Shown here: one piece after another, positions 1-4,412 of the stretch | Layout of the letters: each line of letters starts with the position of its first letter | Numbering within the stretch: position 1 is the stretch's first letter | Source: Betaproteobacteria bacterium | Lineage (GTDB): Bacteria; Pseudomonadota; Gammaproteobacteria; Burkholderiales; SG8-39 | DNA: 6,396 bases | Assembly (NCBI GenBank): GCA_012274205.1 | Contig: JAAOZY010000106.1 | Location: 1 to 6,396, forward strand | Direction of reading: 5' to 3' | Translations under genes and position numbers: made by a program | Notes under the pieces: generated by a model | What the model was told of the DNA's origin: nothing | Database searches by the model: none | The model's input: the letters and a program-made list of their open reading frames with translations, nothing else

Positions 1-1
1 C

Positions 2-676
2 GAGAACGACGGCACGTTCAACCTCATCGGCGGGCTGCGGACGTCGATGGCGACCTGCGGCTACCAGGACATCGCCGAGTTCAACCGCGCCGAGCTGATG
101 ATCGCGCCGTCCCTGCAGACGGAGGGCAAGCAGCTCCAGCGCGACCAGCAGATCGGGCCAGCCCGAACCGGTGAGCCACACCGCGCCCGCCGCAAGGAAA
201 ACGGAAACGTTGGACGCGATATCGTTCCTCGAACACTCCCACACCGAGGACATGTTGATGTCCTCGGCGCGGTGCTTCCACAGCAGCGCAAGGCAGGCGC
301 CGTTGGCGAGCAGCGCCAGCAGGCTTATGGCGCCCATGGTTTCAAACAGCGGCAGCGTGGGATTGGCAATGCGGTAGGCGACCTGTCCGAGCACGAACAG
401 GCCGGCGGCGAGGATCAGGCCGCCTTTGAACAAAGCCACTTTCGCCTTGGCGCGCACCCCGCGCGCGATCGCGTACAGGCTCAAGCCATAGGTCAGCGCG
501 TCGCCCAGATTGTCCAGCGAATCGGAGAGCAGGGCGGTGGAACCGGCGAGCAAGCCCGCCGCCAGTTCGACGACGAACATGAGCGCATTGATCGCGAGCA
601 CCAGCTTCAGGGTCGATCCCTGGCGCGTCTGCAACGCCTCGATCGCGCATGCCTTGTCTTCGCAGCAATCGGCCAT
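2..676 (-). CDS. Cation transporter, CDF-like membrane protein, C-terminally disrupted
   Basis: Inner-membrane protein resembling the short cation diffusion facilitator-like transporters that export divalent metals. The chosen start at 676 gives a cysteine-rich N-terminus (MADCCEDKAC), a likely metal-binding tip, preceded by GAGGA about 10 nt upstream. An in-frame ATG at 703 is the alternative. Hydrophobic segments fall at about residues 22-45, 47-70, 80-102, 110-132 and 153-170. Helix 2 carries SDSLDNLGD, matching the acidic CDF metal-site motif, and helix 5 begins with the polar SRNDIASN. Recognisable sequence ends in SGWPDLLVAL, the start of helix 6, at about position 137. The frame then runs to the left edge without a stop, through antisense of the guaB-like gene. 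Relatives of about 200 residues would have about 20-25 more, so helix 6 is probably lost. Metal specificity is not visible. Confidence 0.75.
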   Translation of the reverse strand, partial: MADCCEDKACAIEALQTRQGSTLKLVLAINALMFVVELAAGLLAGSTALLSDSLDNLGDALTYGLSLYAIARGVRAKAKVALFKGGLILAAGLFVLGQVAYRIANPTLPLFETMGAISLLALLANGACLALLWKHRAEDINMSSVWECSRNDIASNVSVFLAAGAVWLTGSGWPDLLVALELLALRLQGRRDHQLGAVELGDVLVAAGRHRRPQPADEVERAVVL

Positions 677-733
677 GGCCGAGATTTCCTCAAAGAACCT
701 CATTGGAAAAACACCGCGCCCGCGGCCGCATGA
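2..733 (+). CDS. 3' end of an IMP dehydrogenase/GMP reductase-family gene (GuaB3-like), lacking its own stop
   Basis: The frame is open from the left edge. Its first 46 or so codons read like the C-terminus of the IMPDH/GMPR family, notably the GuaB3-like branch: ENDGT, then GGLRTSMATCGY, DIAEF and AELMIAP, ending in QTEGKQLQ at about position 139. IMPDH oxidises IMP to XMP with NAD, and GMPR reduces GMP to IMP. Which activity applies here, if either, cannot be told because the catalytic cysteine loop lies outside the window. Relatives should stop near this point, but here the frame has no stop until 731-733. The remaining roughly 195 codons are Arg/Gln/His-rich and are the exact antisense, codon for codon, of the cation-transporter gene, so they are probably not native protein. 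The true 3' end therefore appears lost. The family call is moderately sure; the end coordinate is only that of the reading frame. Confidence 0.55.
   Translation, partial: ENDGTFNLIGGLRTSMATCGYQDIAEFNRAELMIAPSLQTEGKQLQRDQQIGPARTGEPHRARRKENGNVGRDIVPRTLPHRGHVDVLGAVLPQQRKAGAVGEQRQQAYGAHGFKQRQRGIGNAVGDLSEHEQAGGEDQAAFEQSHFRLGAHPARDRVQAQAIGQRVAQIVQRIGEQGGGTGEQARRQFDDEHERIDREHQLQGRSLARLQRLDRACLVFAAIGHGRDFLKEPHWKNTAPAAA
130..145. other. Apparent junction fusing two convergent gene 3' ends
   Basis: Family-like sequence of the + strand gene stops at about 139 (QTEGKQLQ) and that of the - strand gene stops at about 137 (WPDLLVAL). The two recognisable parts abut with no spacer and neither has a stop codon. 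Normal convergent genes would each have one. This suggests a deletion or rearrangement that removed both stops, or a chimeric assembly. Confidence 0.45.
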
Positions 734-758
734 TACCCCAGCCTGTGGGTTGGGTCCC
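730..758 (-). promoter_or_regulatory. Possible promoter of the cation-transporter gene
   Basis: On the - strand, TATCAT (plus 730-735) matches the -10 consensus at five of six positions. A short dyad ACCC-N8-GGGT (735-750) lies just upstream, inside the spacer, as in MerR-type promoters. The -35 hexamer is poor (GGGACC at plus 753-758). A transcript would start near 723 and leave a short leader. This is inference from motif placement only. Confidence 0.22.
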
Positions 759-796
759 GCGTCGAGGCAGCGCCGGCAGGCGCCGCCGGTTACGTC

Positions 797-833
797 TGCC
801 TGAAGACGCGCTATCCATGCGGGTCTTCAGGCA
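797..833. repeat. Strong hairpin (inverted repeat) in the intergenic region
   Basis: TGCCTGAAGAC (797-807) and GTCTTCAGGCA (823-833) are perfect 11-bp inverted arms. The stem continues inwards as CGC/GCG after one G-G mismatch, leaving the 7-nt loop TATCCAT at 812-818. No T-run follows on either strand, so a classic intrinsic terminator is unlikely. It lies between two genes transcribed away from it. It could be a REP/MITE-type dispersed element, an RNA structure or a protein-binding site. Confidence 0.6.
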
Positions 834-946
834 TCTGCCGCGCTGACTGGCAAATCGGAATCCGCTGGCGTTACGCGCAATTCTCGCTGCTCGCCCAGCC
901 CGACCTGCGGCTACCCACGTCGGCTTGAAGCGCGCGAGCCCGAACC

Positions 947-970
947 GATGTAGTACAATCCGACTACCTC
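947..970 (+). promoter_or_regulatory. Likely autoregulatory operator and -10 of the toxin-antitoxin operon
   Basis: GATGTAGT (947-954) and ACTACCTC (963-970) form an inverted repeat with one mismatch and an 8-nt spacer. A second palindrome, TGTAGTACA (949-957), is nested in the left arm. A good -10 hexamer, TACAAT, sits at 954-959 between the arms, so a protein bound here would block RNA polymerase. No good -35 lies at 16-18 bp; TTGAAG at 925-930 is too far (23 bp). RHH antitoxins commonly repress their own operons through such short dyads. Confidence 0.5.
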
Positions 971-984
971 ACCGGAGCCGAGTC

Positions 985-1275
985 ATGGCCACTACCGCCA
1001 CCAGCATAAAATTGCCGTCCAGCCTCAAGGCCGAACTGGAAAGACTCGCGCGGCGCTCTGGCGAGACCACGCACGCGGTCATGGTGCGCGCCCTGACCGA
1101 GCACGTTGCGGCGGCCAAGCGCTATCGTGGCTTTCTCGACGACGCCGCTCATGCCGATGCCGCCATGCAGGATAGCGGCGTGGGCTATGCGATGCAGGAT
1201 GTGCACACCTACGTCGCGGCCAAGGTGCGTGGCAAGCGGGCGAAACGGCCAAGCCTGGTCAAGTGGCGCAAGTAA
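985..1275 (+). CDS. Type II toxin-antitoxin system antitoxin, ribbon-helix-helix (CopG/ParD-like)
   Basis: A 96-residue protein. The first 45 or so residues fit a ribbon-helix-helix DNA-binding fold: a short strand (TSIKLPSSL), a charged helix (LKAELERLARRSG) and a second helix (THAVMVRALTEHV). The C-terminal half is rich in Ala, Asp and Lys/Arg and would wrap and neutralise the toxin. ATG at 985 is chosen because GGAG lies 7 nt upstream (974-977) and because the RHH strand should sit near the N-terminus. An upstream TTG at 925 would add 20 unrelated residues and overlap the promoter. The stop overlaps the toxin gene start by 13 nt, implying translational coupling. The protein probably represses its own promoter through the dyad at 947-970. 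Family and role are secure by fold and context; no specific antitoxin name is assigned. Confidence 0.85.
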   Translation: MATTATSIKLPSSLKAELERLARRSGETTHAVMVRALTEHVAAAKRYRGFLDDAAHADAAMQDSGVGYAMQDVHTYVAAKVRGKRAKRPSLVKWRK

Positions 1276-1556
1276 TCTACGCTGCCGAAGCGCTCGCCGA
1301 TCTGGAGCGCCTCGCCGAATTCCTTCTGGAGCAAGCCCCGGATTCGGCGCCCGCCGTTCTGGAGCGGGTGATCGACGCAATTGAAATCCTCGTTGACCAT
1401 CCACTCATCGGCCGGCGCGTGGAGGGCGAGTTGCGCGAACTGGTAATTTTGCGCGGCGTCTCGGGCTACCTCGCCCTGTACCGCTTCGATCCCGTTCGCG
1501 ATATCGTGCGGCTGCTGCGCATCAGGCACCAGCGCGAAGCTGGCTATCGCGACTGA
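1263..1556 (+). CDS. Type II toxin-antitoxin system RelE/ParE-family toxin
   Basis: A 97-residue protein starting with GTG at 1263 inside the antitoxin's last codons. It has the compact ParE/RelE layout: an N-terminal strand and helices (VIYAAEALADLERLAEFLLE), a middle segment with HPLIGRRVEGELREL, then strands LVILRGVSGYLALYRF and the C-terminal IRHQREAGY. The last is typical of ParE-like members. ParE toxins poison DNA gyrase and RelE toxins cleave mRNA on the ribosome. The sequence resembles the ParE branch more, but the target cannot be decided here. It appears full length for the family with no frame disruption, so the module looks intact. Any terminator after the gene is not obvious. 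Confidence 0.88.
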   Translation: MAQVIYAAEALADLERLAEFLLEQAPDSAPAVLERVIDAIEILVDHPLIGRRVEGELRELVILRGVSGYLALYRFDPVRDIVRLLRIRHQREAGYRD

Positions 1557-1741
1557 AGGGCGTTACTTCATCAGTTTCGTCGTCCGAGGGCGGGCAGCCT
1601 TGCGGCCCCCGGCCAGGGTAAGCAGTCAGTCGTGCACATCGGCGGCCGCCATCACCATGCTGTAGCGAGGCACCTCCTGCCGCGCTTGCAGGGCCGACGC
1701 GACGAATGCGATGCGTATTGTTTCGCGTACTTTGGCGGCTG
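1557..1741. other. Gene-poor stretch downstream of the toxin, with one possible 3' gene fragment
   Basis: No intact gene is visible. On the - strand one frame, about 1735 down to the stop at 1626-1628, reads KVRETIRIAFVASALQ followed by EVPRYSMVMAAADVHD. Its composition is more protein-like than the other frames, and it could be the 3' remnant of a lost gene. I recognise no family. A weak GGCC-CCC-GGCC fold near 1602-1612 lacks a T-run and is not called a terminator. Confidence 0.25.
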
Positions 1742-1821
1742 TTATCGTGCCGCTGCTTTCATCGCCTCGACGATCGCCTGCGTCTGCACCGACACGCGCG
1801 TCACGCGCATCAGCAGGGCCA
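1742..1821 (-). pseudogene. C-terminal remnant, possibly of a type ISP restriction-modification protein
   Basis: In this frame the - strand reads RVTRVSVQTQAIVEAMKAAAR and then TAA at 1742-1744. The VSVQTxxIVEAM pattern resembles, as I recall it, the very end of large type ISP restriction-modification enzymes. These are single polypeptides of roughly 1,500 residues that join helicase-nuclease and methyltransferase domains. It lies immediately after the N-terminal remnant in a different frame, so both pieces may come from one gene whose middle was deleted. There is no start codon context of its own. The identification comes from memory of the family and is tentative. Confidence 0.35.
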
Positions 1822-1935
1822 GCCTTTGAGCAGATCCTTGAACGCTTCGCGCACCACTGATTCGCGGTGCGTTCCGGAAACCTTGCGCAGGTCCTGCAGC
1901 TGGTTGAGGTACTGCTGGATCAGGATTTGGCTCAC
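1810..1935 (-). pseudogene. N-terminal remnant of a type ISP-like restriction-modification or helicase protein
   Basis: A 41-codon frame starting with GTG at 1935 and ending at TGA 1810-1812. It reads SQILIQQYLNQLQDLRKVSG, then THRESVVREAFKDLLKGW, and is cut off after two unrelated residues. This amphipathic start (ILIQQYLNQLQDL, VVREAFKDLLKGW) closely resembles the N-terminus of type ISP restriction-modification enzymes and related helicase-nucleases, where it continues into the nuclease domain. Here it stops abruptly, so the protein is not functional in that role. No clear Shine-Dalgarno sequence precedes the GTG. The stop falls at the presumed deletion junction (about 1812-1825), beyond which the frame switches to the C-terminal-like piece. 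Confidence 0.5.
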
Positions 1936-1997
1936 TGGGCTCAGAATAGCAAGGTATCGGTACGGAGGCGAGCGTTAGCGAAGCGGCGCGCCATCGT

Positions 1998-2618
1998 TCA
2001 GACCCCGCCGACCACAACCAGACAATTCTCCCGGCGGCGCAACCGGCCATGTTTCTCGAGCTCGGCCACCGCCCGATACAAGGCCTCGTGCGTCACGCCC
2101 AGCTCCGCGGCCATGGATTTCAGGCCGCTGCCCAGCGGCAGGCGTCCTTCCCCGCCTTCGGTTTCGATCAGGTGCAGCAGGCGTTCCTTGACGCCTCGCA
2201 GCGACAGCCGCTCGCATTGGGCGCGCAGACGCTTTACCTCGTGATTCAGCATCGCGATCCAGCGGCTGGCGAAGGCGGAATCGGCAGCCAGCGACCGTTT
2301 GATTGCATCCATCGGGATCGCGATCACCGCGCCGGATGTGATCACGAGCGCATCGCAGTGATAACGCGCGGAGTCCAGGCTCGCCTCGCCGATGAAGCCG
2401 TGGCGCGATCGCTGCAGCACCACGCTTTCCCCCTGCCGCCCCATGCGTTGCAGCACGACTTCGCCCGCGGTGACATACAGCATGCGCGTTGGTTTCTTTC
2501 CCTGTGCGAACAGCAACTCGCCGCGGGTGCAGGGCGCGACCGCGCACAGCGCCTGGAGTTCCGCGGGCAGCAGCTTGCGCAACGGCGCCGGCAGGCGCTT
2601 GTCGGCTGGATCGGTCAT
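1998..2618 (-). CDS. Crp/Fnr-family transcriptional regulator
   Basis: A 206-residue regulator, near the usual 200-240 of the family. Residues about 28-110 form a cyclic-nucleotide-binding-type beta barrel (GELLFAQG, MLYVTAGEVVLQ, FIGEASLDS). A long dimerisation helix follows at about 112-140. A winged helix-turn-helix at about 163-200 contains SMAAELGVTHEALYRAVAELEKHG. Aligned with Fnr, the recognition helix keeps Glu178 and Arg182 but has Tyr181 where Fnr has Ser. Cysteines at 25, 30, 88, 135 and 199 do not make the classic Fnr N-terminal iron-sulfur pattern, so the signal is unknown. ATG at 2618 is chosen; a TTG at 2675 would add 19 unlikely residues. No Shine-Dalgarno sequence is visible, so translation may be leaderless or weak. 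It diverges from the DUF4395 gene, its likely target. Confidence 0.88.
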   Translation of the reverse strand: MTDPADKRLPAPLRKLLPAELQALCAVAPCTRGELLFAQGKKPTRMLYVTAGEVVLQRMGRQGESVVLQRSRHGFIGEASLDSARYHCDALVITSGAVIAIPMDAIKRSLAADSAFASRWIAMLNHEVKRLRAQCERLSLRGVKERLLHLIETEGGEGRLPLGSGLKSMAAELGVTHEALYRAVAELEKHGRLRRRENCLVVVGGV

Positions 2619-2633
2619 ATGATCGGAATCATA
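2618..2633. promoter_or_regulatory. Fnr-like binding box between the regulator and DUF4395 genes
   Basis: TATGAT-CGGA-ATCATA is a perfect 6-bp inverted repeat with a 4-nt spacer. Its core, ATGAT-N4-ATCAT, differs from the Fnr consensus TTGAT-N4-ATCAA only at the two outermost bases. Its centre (2625.5) is 41.5 bp upstream of the start site predicted from TACAAT at 2655-2660, the class II activator position. On the - strand it overlaps a TATGAT -10-like hexamer and the regulator's start codon, which would allow autorepression. Confidence 0.55.
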
Positions 2634-2654
2634 CAGCCAGGGTGCGCACGCCGC

Positions 2655-2660
2655 TACAAT
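2655..2660 (+). promoter_or_regulatory. -10 element of the DUF4395 gene promoter
   Basis: TACAAT matches the -10 consensus at five of six positions. No convincing -35 hexamer lies 17 bp upstream (TACAGC), which fits an activator-dependent promoter served by the box at 2618-2633. Predicted transcription starts near 2667, giving a leader of about 27 nt containing GAGG at 2683-2686. Confidence 0.45.
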
Positions 2661-2693
2661 GCCAGCGGTGATCAATCCGCACGAGGTCGGCTA

Positions 2694-3449
2694 ATGAGCA
2701 AGATTCTGCAGTTTGGCGAGCAGCTGCCGCAGTACGCGGTACCGGTGCTGAATGAACGCGAGGCGCGCGCGGGTGCCGGCATTCTGTTCCTGCTCGCCAT
2801 CGTGGCCTTCATGAACGCCTGGTTCTACGGCGATTTCGGCCCCACCAAGCTGGTGATAATCGGGTTCTTCACCGACTTCCTGATACGCGTGCTCGTCAAT
2901 CCGAACTATGCGCCGAGCCTGGTGCTCGGGCGCATCGCGGTGCGCAGGCAGCAGCCCGAGTATGTCGGCGCCCCGCAAAAGCGCTTCGCCTGGCTCATCG
3001 GACTGGTGCTCGCGGCGTGCATGATGTATCTGGTGGTGTTCCGCGATGTGCGCGGCCCGGTCAACCTGCTGATCTGCGCCCTGTGCCTGGTGCTGCTGTT
3101 TTTCGAGAGCGCATTCGGCATCTGCATCGGCTGCGCCATCTACAATGTGTTCAACAGGGAAAAGGCACAACTGTGTCCCGGCAACGTATGCGAACCCGGT
3201 GAAAGAAGCGCAATCCAGACGGTCGGGTTCGCCCAGATCGCGGTGGTGGCGATATTCGCCGGCGGCCTGTTCGGTCTGGCCGGCGTCGTCGCGGGCAAGC
3301 CGGCTGCGACCGCGCCGGGGAACGCGTCTGCGGTGACCGTCGAAAGCGAGGCGGCGCGCATGGCGGAAGCGGAACGCTGCAAGGTTCCCGATTTCGCCAT
3401 TGCGATGGGGCACGCGGATAAGTGGAAATTGCACAATAACTGCAAATAG
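2694..3449 (+). CDS. DUF4395-domain integral membrane protein with a cysteine-containing C-terminal extension
   Basis: A 251-residue inner-membrane protein of unknown function. ATG at 2694 has GAGG 7 nt upstream. Hydrophobic segments lie at about residues 25-45, 51-69, 98-116, 122-141 and 178-200. The DUF4395 part (about 15-155) contains VNPNYAP and the hallmark FESAFGICIGCAIYNVF with a CxxC pair (Cys144, Cys147). Two further cysteines at 161 and 166 follow (LCPGNVC). Beyond the usual domain end there is a fifth membrane segment, an Ala-rich linker (202-222) and a tail with ERCKVPDFAIAMGH and WKLHNNC (Cys229, Cys250). DUF4395 genes are, from general knowledge, often found beside thioredoxin, rhodanese or sulfur-related genes, so a thiol or sulfur role is plausible but unproven. 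It is probably activated by the divergent Crp/Fnr regulator. Confidence 0.85.
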   Translation: MSKILQFGEQLPQYAVPVLNEREARAGAGILFLLAIVAFMNAWFYGDFGPTKLVIIGFFTDFLIRVLVNPNYAPSLVLGRIAVRRQQPEYVGAPQKRFAWLIGLVLAACMMYLVVFRDVRGPVNLLICALCLVLLFFESAFGICIGCAIYNVFNREKAQLCPGNVCEPGERSAIQTVGFAQIAVVAIFAGGLFGLAGVVAGKPAATAPGNASAVTVESEAARMAEAERCKVPDFAIAMGHADKWKLHNNCK

Positions 3450-3466
3450 GCGCCCATCCCGAGCTG

Positions 3467-3492
3467 CCGGCCCCGGTGGTCAGGGCCGGGGC
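3467..3492. terminator. Possible terminator hairpin after the DUF4395 gene
   Basis: Two alternative GC-rich stems overlap here: CCGGCCC (3467-3473) with GGGCCGG (3483-3489), and GCCCCGG (3470-3476) with CCGGGGC (3486-3492), each with a loop of about 9 nt. It starts 18 nt after the stop codon. The only T-run (TTTT at 3505-3508) lies about 12 nt past the stem, so intrinsic termination would be weak. Confidence 0.4.
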
Positions 3493-3707
3493 ACCGTCAA
3501 ACGATTTTGTAGCGCCGTGTAACAAGCCCGGCTTAGCTACGCGCCGGCGTACAAAACTCGAACGTCCGGGATACATCGGCATGGTTCAATCGGAACCGAT
3601 GCGACAGGCTTTTCCCGGAGCGTTCATTTGACGGCGATCAAAACGCAGCGCGGCCCGGCCTGTATCGTCGCAGCACCCAGCGAAAATCCACTCCATAAGC
3701 AGGAGCC
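3493..3707. other. Non-coding leader region of the ABC transporter operon
   Basis: No gene is seen. The region holds a spaced inverted repeat GTAGC (3509-3513)/GCTAC (3536-3540) and a nested dyad at 3574-3601. I could not find a convincing sigma-70 promoter; TTGACG at 3628-3633 has no partner -10 at the right distance. The operon promoter probably lies here but is not identified. Confidence 0.4.
3574..3601. repeat. Nested inverted repeats upstream of the ABC transporter operon
   Basis: CATCGG (3574-3579) pairs with CCGATG (3596-3601), and GGTTC (3583-3587) pairs with GAACC (3593-3597). A tight palindrome, ATCGG-AA-CCGAT (3589-3600), overlaps both. The arms share bases, so the structures are mutually exclusive. 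This could be an operator or an RNA switch-like fold, but no family is recognised. Confidence 0.3.
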
Positions 3708-4412
3708 ATGCAGCTAATACGCGCCGAACAACTCGTTAAAACCTATCGCGCCGGCGAAATCGATGTGCCGGCGGTGAAAGGCGTCGATTTCAGCATCGAC
3801 GTGAAGTCATTTGTCACTTTTGTCGGGCCATCGGGCAGCGGCAAGAGCACGCTCCTGAACATGATCGGGTGTCTTGATCATCCGACCAGCGGAAAGCTGA
3901 GCGTTCTGGATACCGACGTCAGTTCACTGGATCGGCGCGCCGCGGCGAATTTTCGCGGACAGCATCTCGGTTTCGTGTTCCAGGACTTCAATCTCATACC
4001 CGTACTTACGGTGTACGAGAATATCGAATATCCGCTGATCATGGTGCAGGACTGGCCGGTGGAAAAGCGGCGCAAGCAAATCACGCGGCTGCTCGAAGCG
4101 GTCGATATGAGCGAGCAGGCGCACAAGCGCCCGGATCAGATCTCGGGTGGCCAGAAGCAGCGCGTGGCGATCGCGCGCGCGCTGGCGACCAATCCGCAAT
4201 TGGTCCTGGCGGACGAGCCGACCGCCAATCTCGACCACGACACGGCGTACCGCATCATCGAACTGATGAAGAAAATGCGTGATGAACTCGGCACGACCTT
4301 CGTGTTTTCGACCCACGACCCCAGGATCATGGGTGAAGCCGAAGTTATCTTCACGCTCGACGATGGCAGGATCCGGCCATCCACAGGAAAGACGGTGAAC
4401 AATCATGCTTAA
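3708..4412 (+). CDS. ABC transporter ATP-binding protein, MacB/LolD type
   Basis: A 234-residue ATPase, the usual length for stand-alone LolD/MacB-type subunits. All catalytic motifs are present: Walker A GPSGSGKST (40-48), Q-loop Gln92 in FVFQDFNLIP, signature SGGQKQR (146-152), Walker B LVLADEP (165-171) and the switch histidine in STHD (His203). The AGEIDVPAVKGVDF segment near the start is typical of this subfamily. The protein sits on the cytoplasmic side and drives the FtsX-like permease encoded next, whose start overlaps this stop by 8 nt, implying coupled translation. ATG at 3708 follows AGGAG (3701-3705) at only 2 nt, shorter than usual, but no better start is available before the domain. 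Substrate is not determined: lipoproteins (as LolCDE) or peptides and other small molecules (as MacB) are both possible. Confidence 0.93.
   Translation: MQLIRAEQLVKTYRAGEIDVPAVKGVDFSIDVKSFVTFVGPSGSGKSTLLNMIGCLDHPTSGKLSVLDTDVSSLDRRAAANFRGQHLGFVFQDFNLIPVLTVYENIEYPLIMVQDWPVEKRRKQITRLLEAVDMSEQAHKRPDQISGGQKQRVAIARALATNPQLVLADEPTANLDHDTAYRIIELMKKMRDELGTTFVFSTHDPRIMGEAEVIFTLDDGRIRPSTGKTVNNHA

Noticed and set aside
150..733. Long + strand open frame continuing from the guaB-like end
   Set aside because: From about 150 it is the codon-aligned antisense of the cation-transporter gene. Its Arg/Gln/His-rich composition is that of a shadow, while the - strand gives clear membrane helices and CDF motifs.
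790..985. Integron attC-like or attachment site upstream of the toxin-antitoxin module
   Set aside because: The hairpin arms do not contain the paired GTTRRRY/RYYYAAC core sites, and no integrase or second cassette is visible.
2049..2693. Long + strand open frame running across the regulator gene into the DUF4395 gene
   Set aside because: The part before 2694 is antisense to a clear Crp/Fnr protein. The ATG at 2694 has a good Shine-Dalgarno and begins the recognisable membrane protein.
3628..3668. TTGACG with downstream TATCGT as the transporter operon promoter
   Set aside because: The spacing is 29 bp, far beyond what sigma-70 RNA polymerase tolerates, and no better -10 lies at 16-18 bp.
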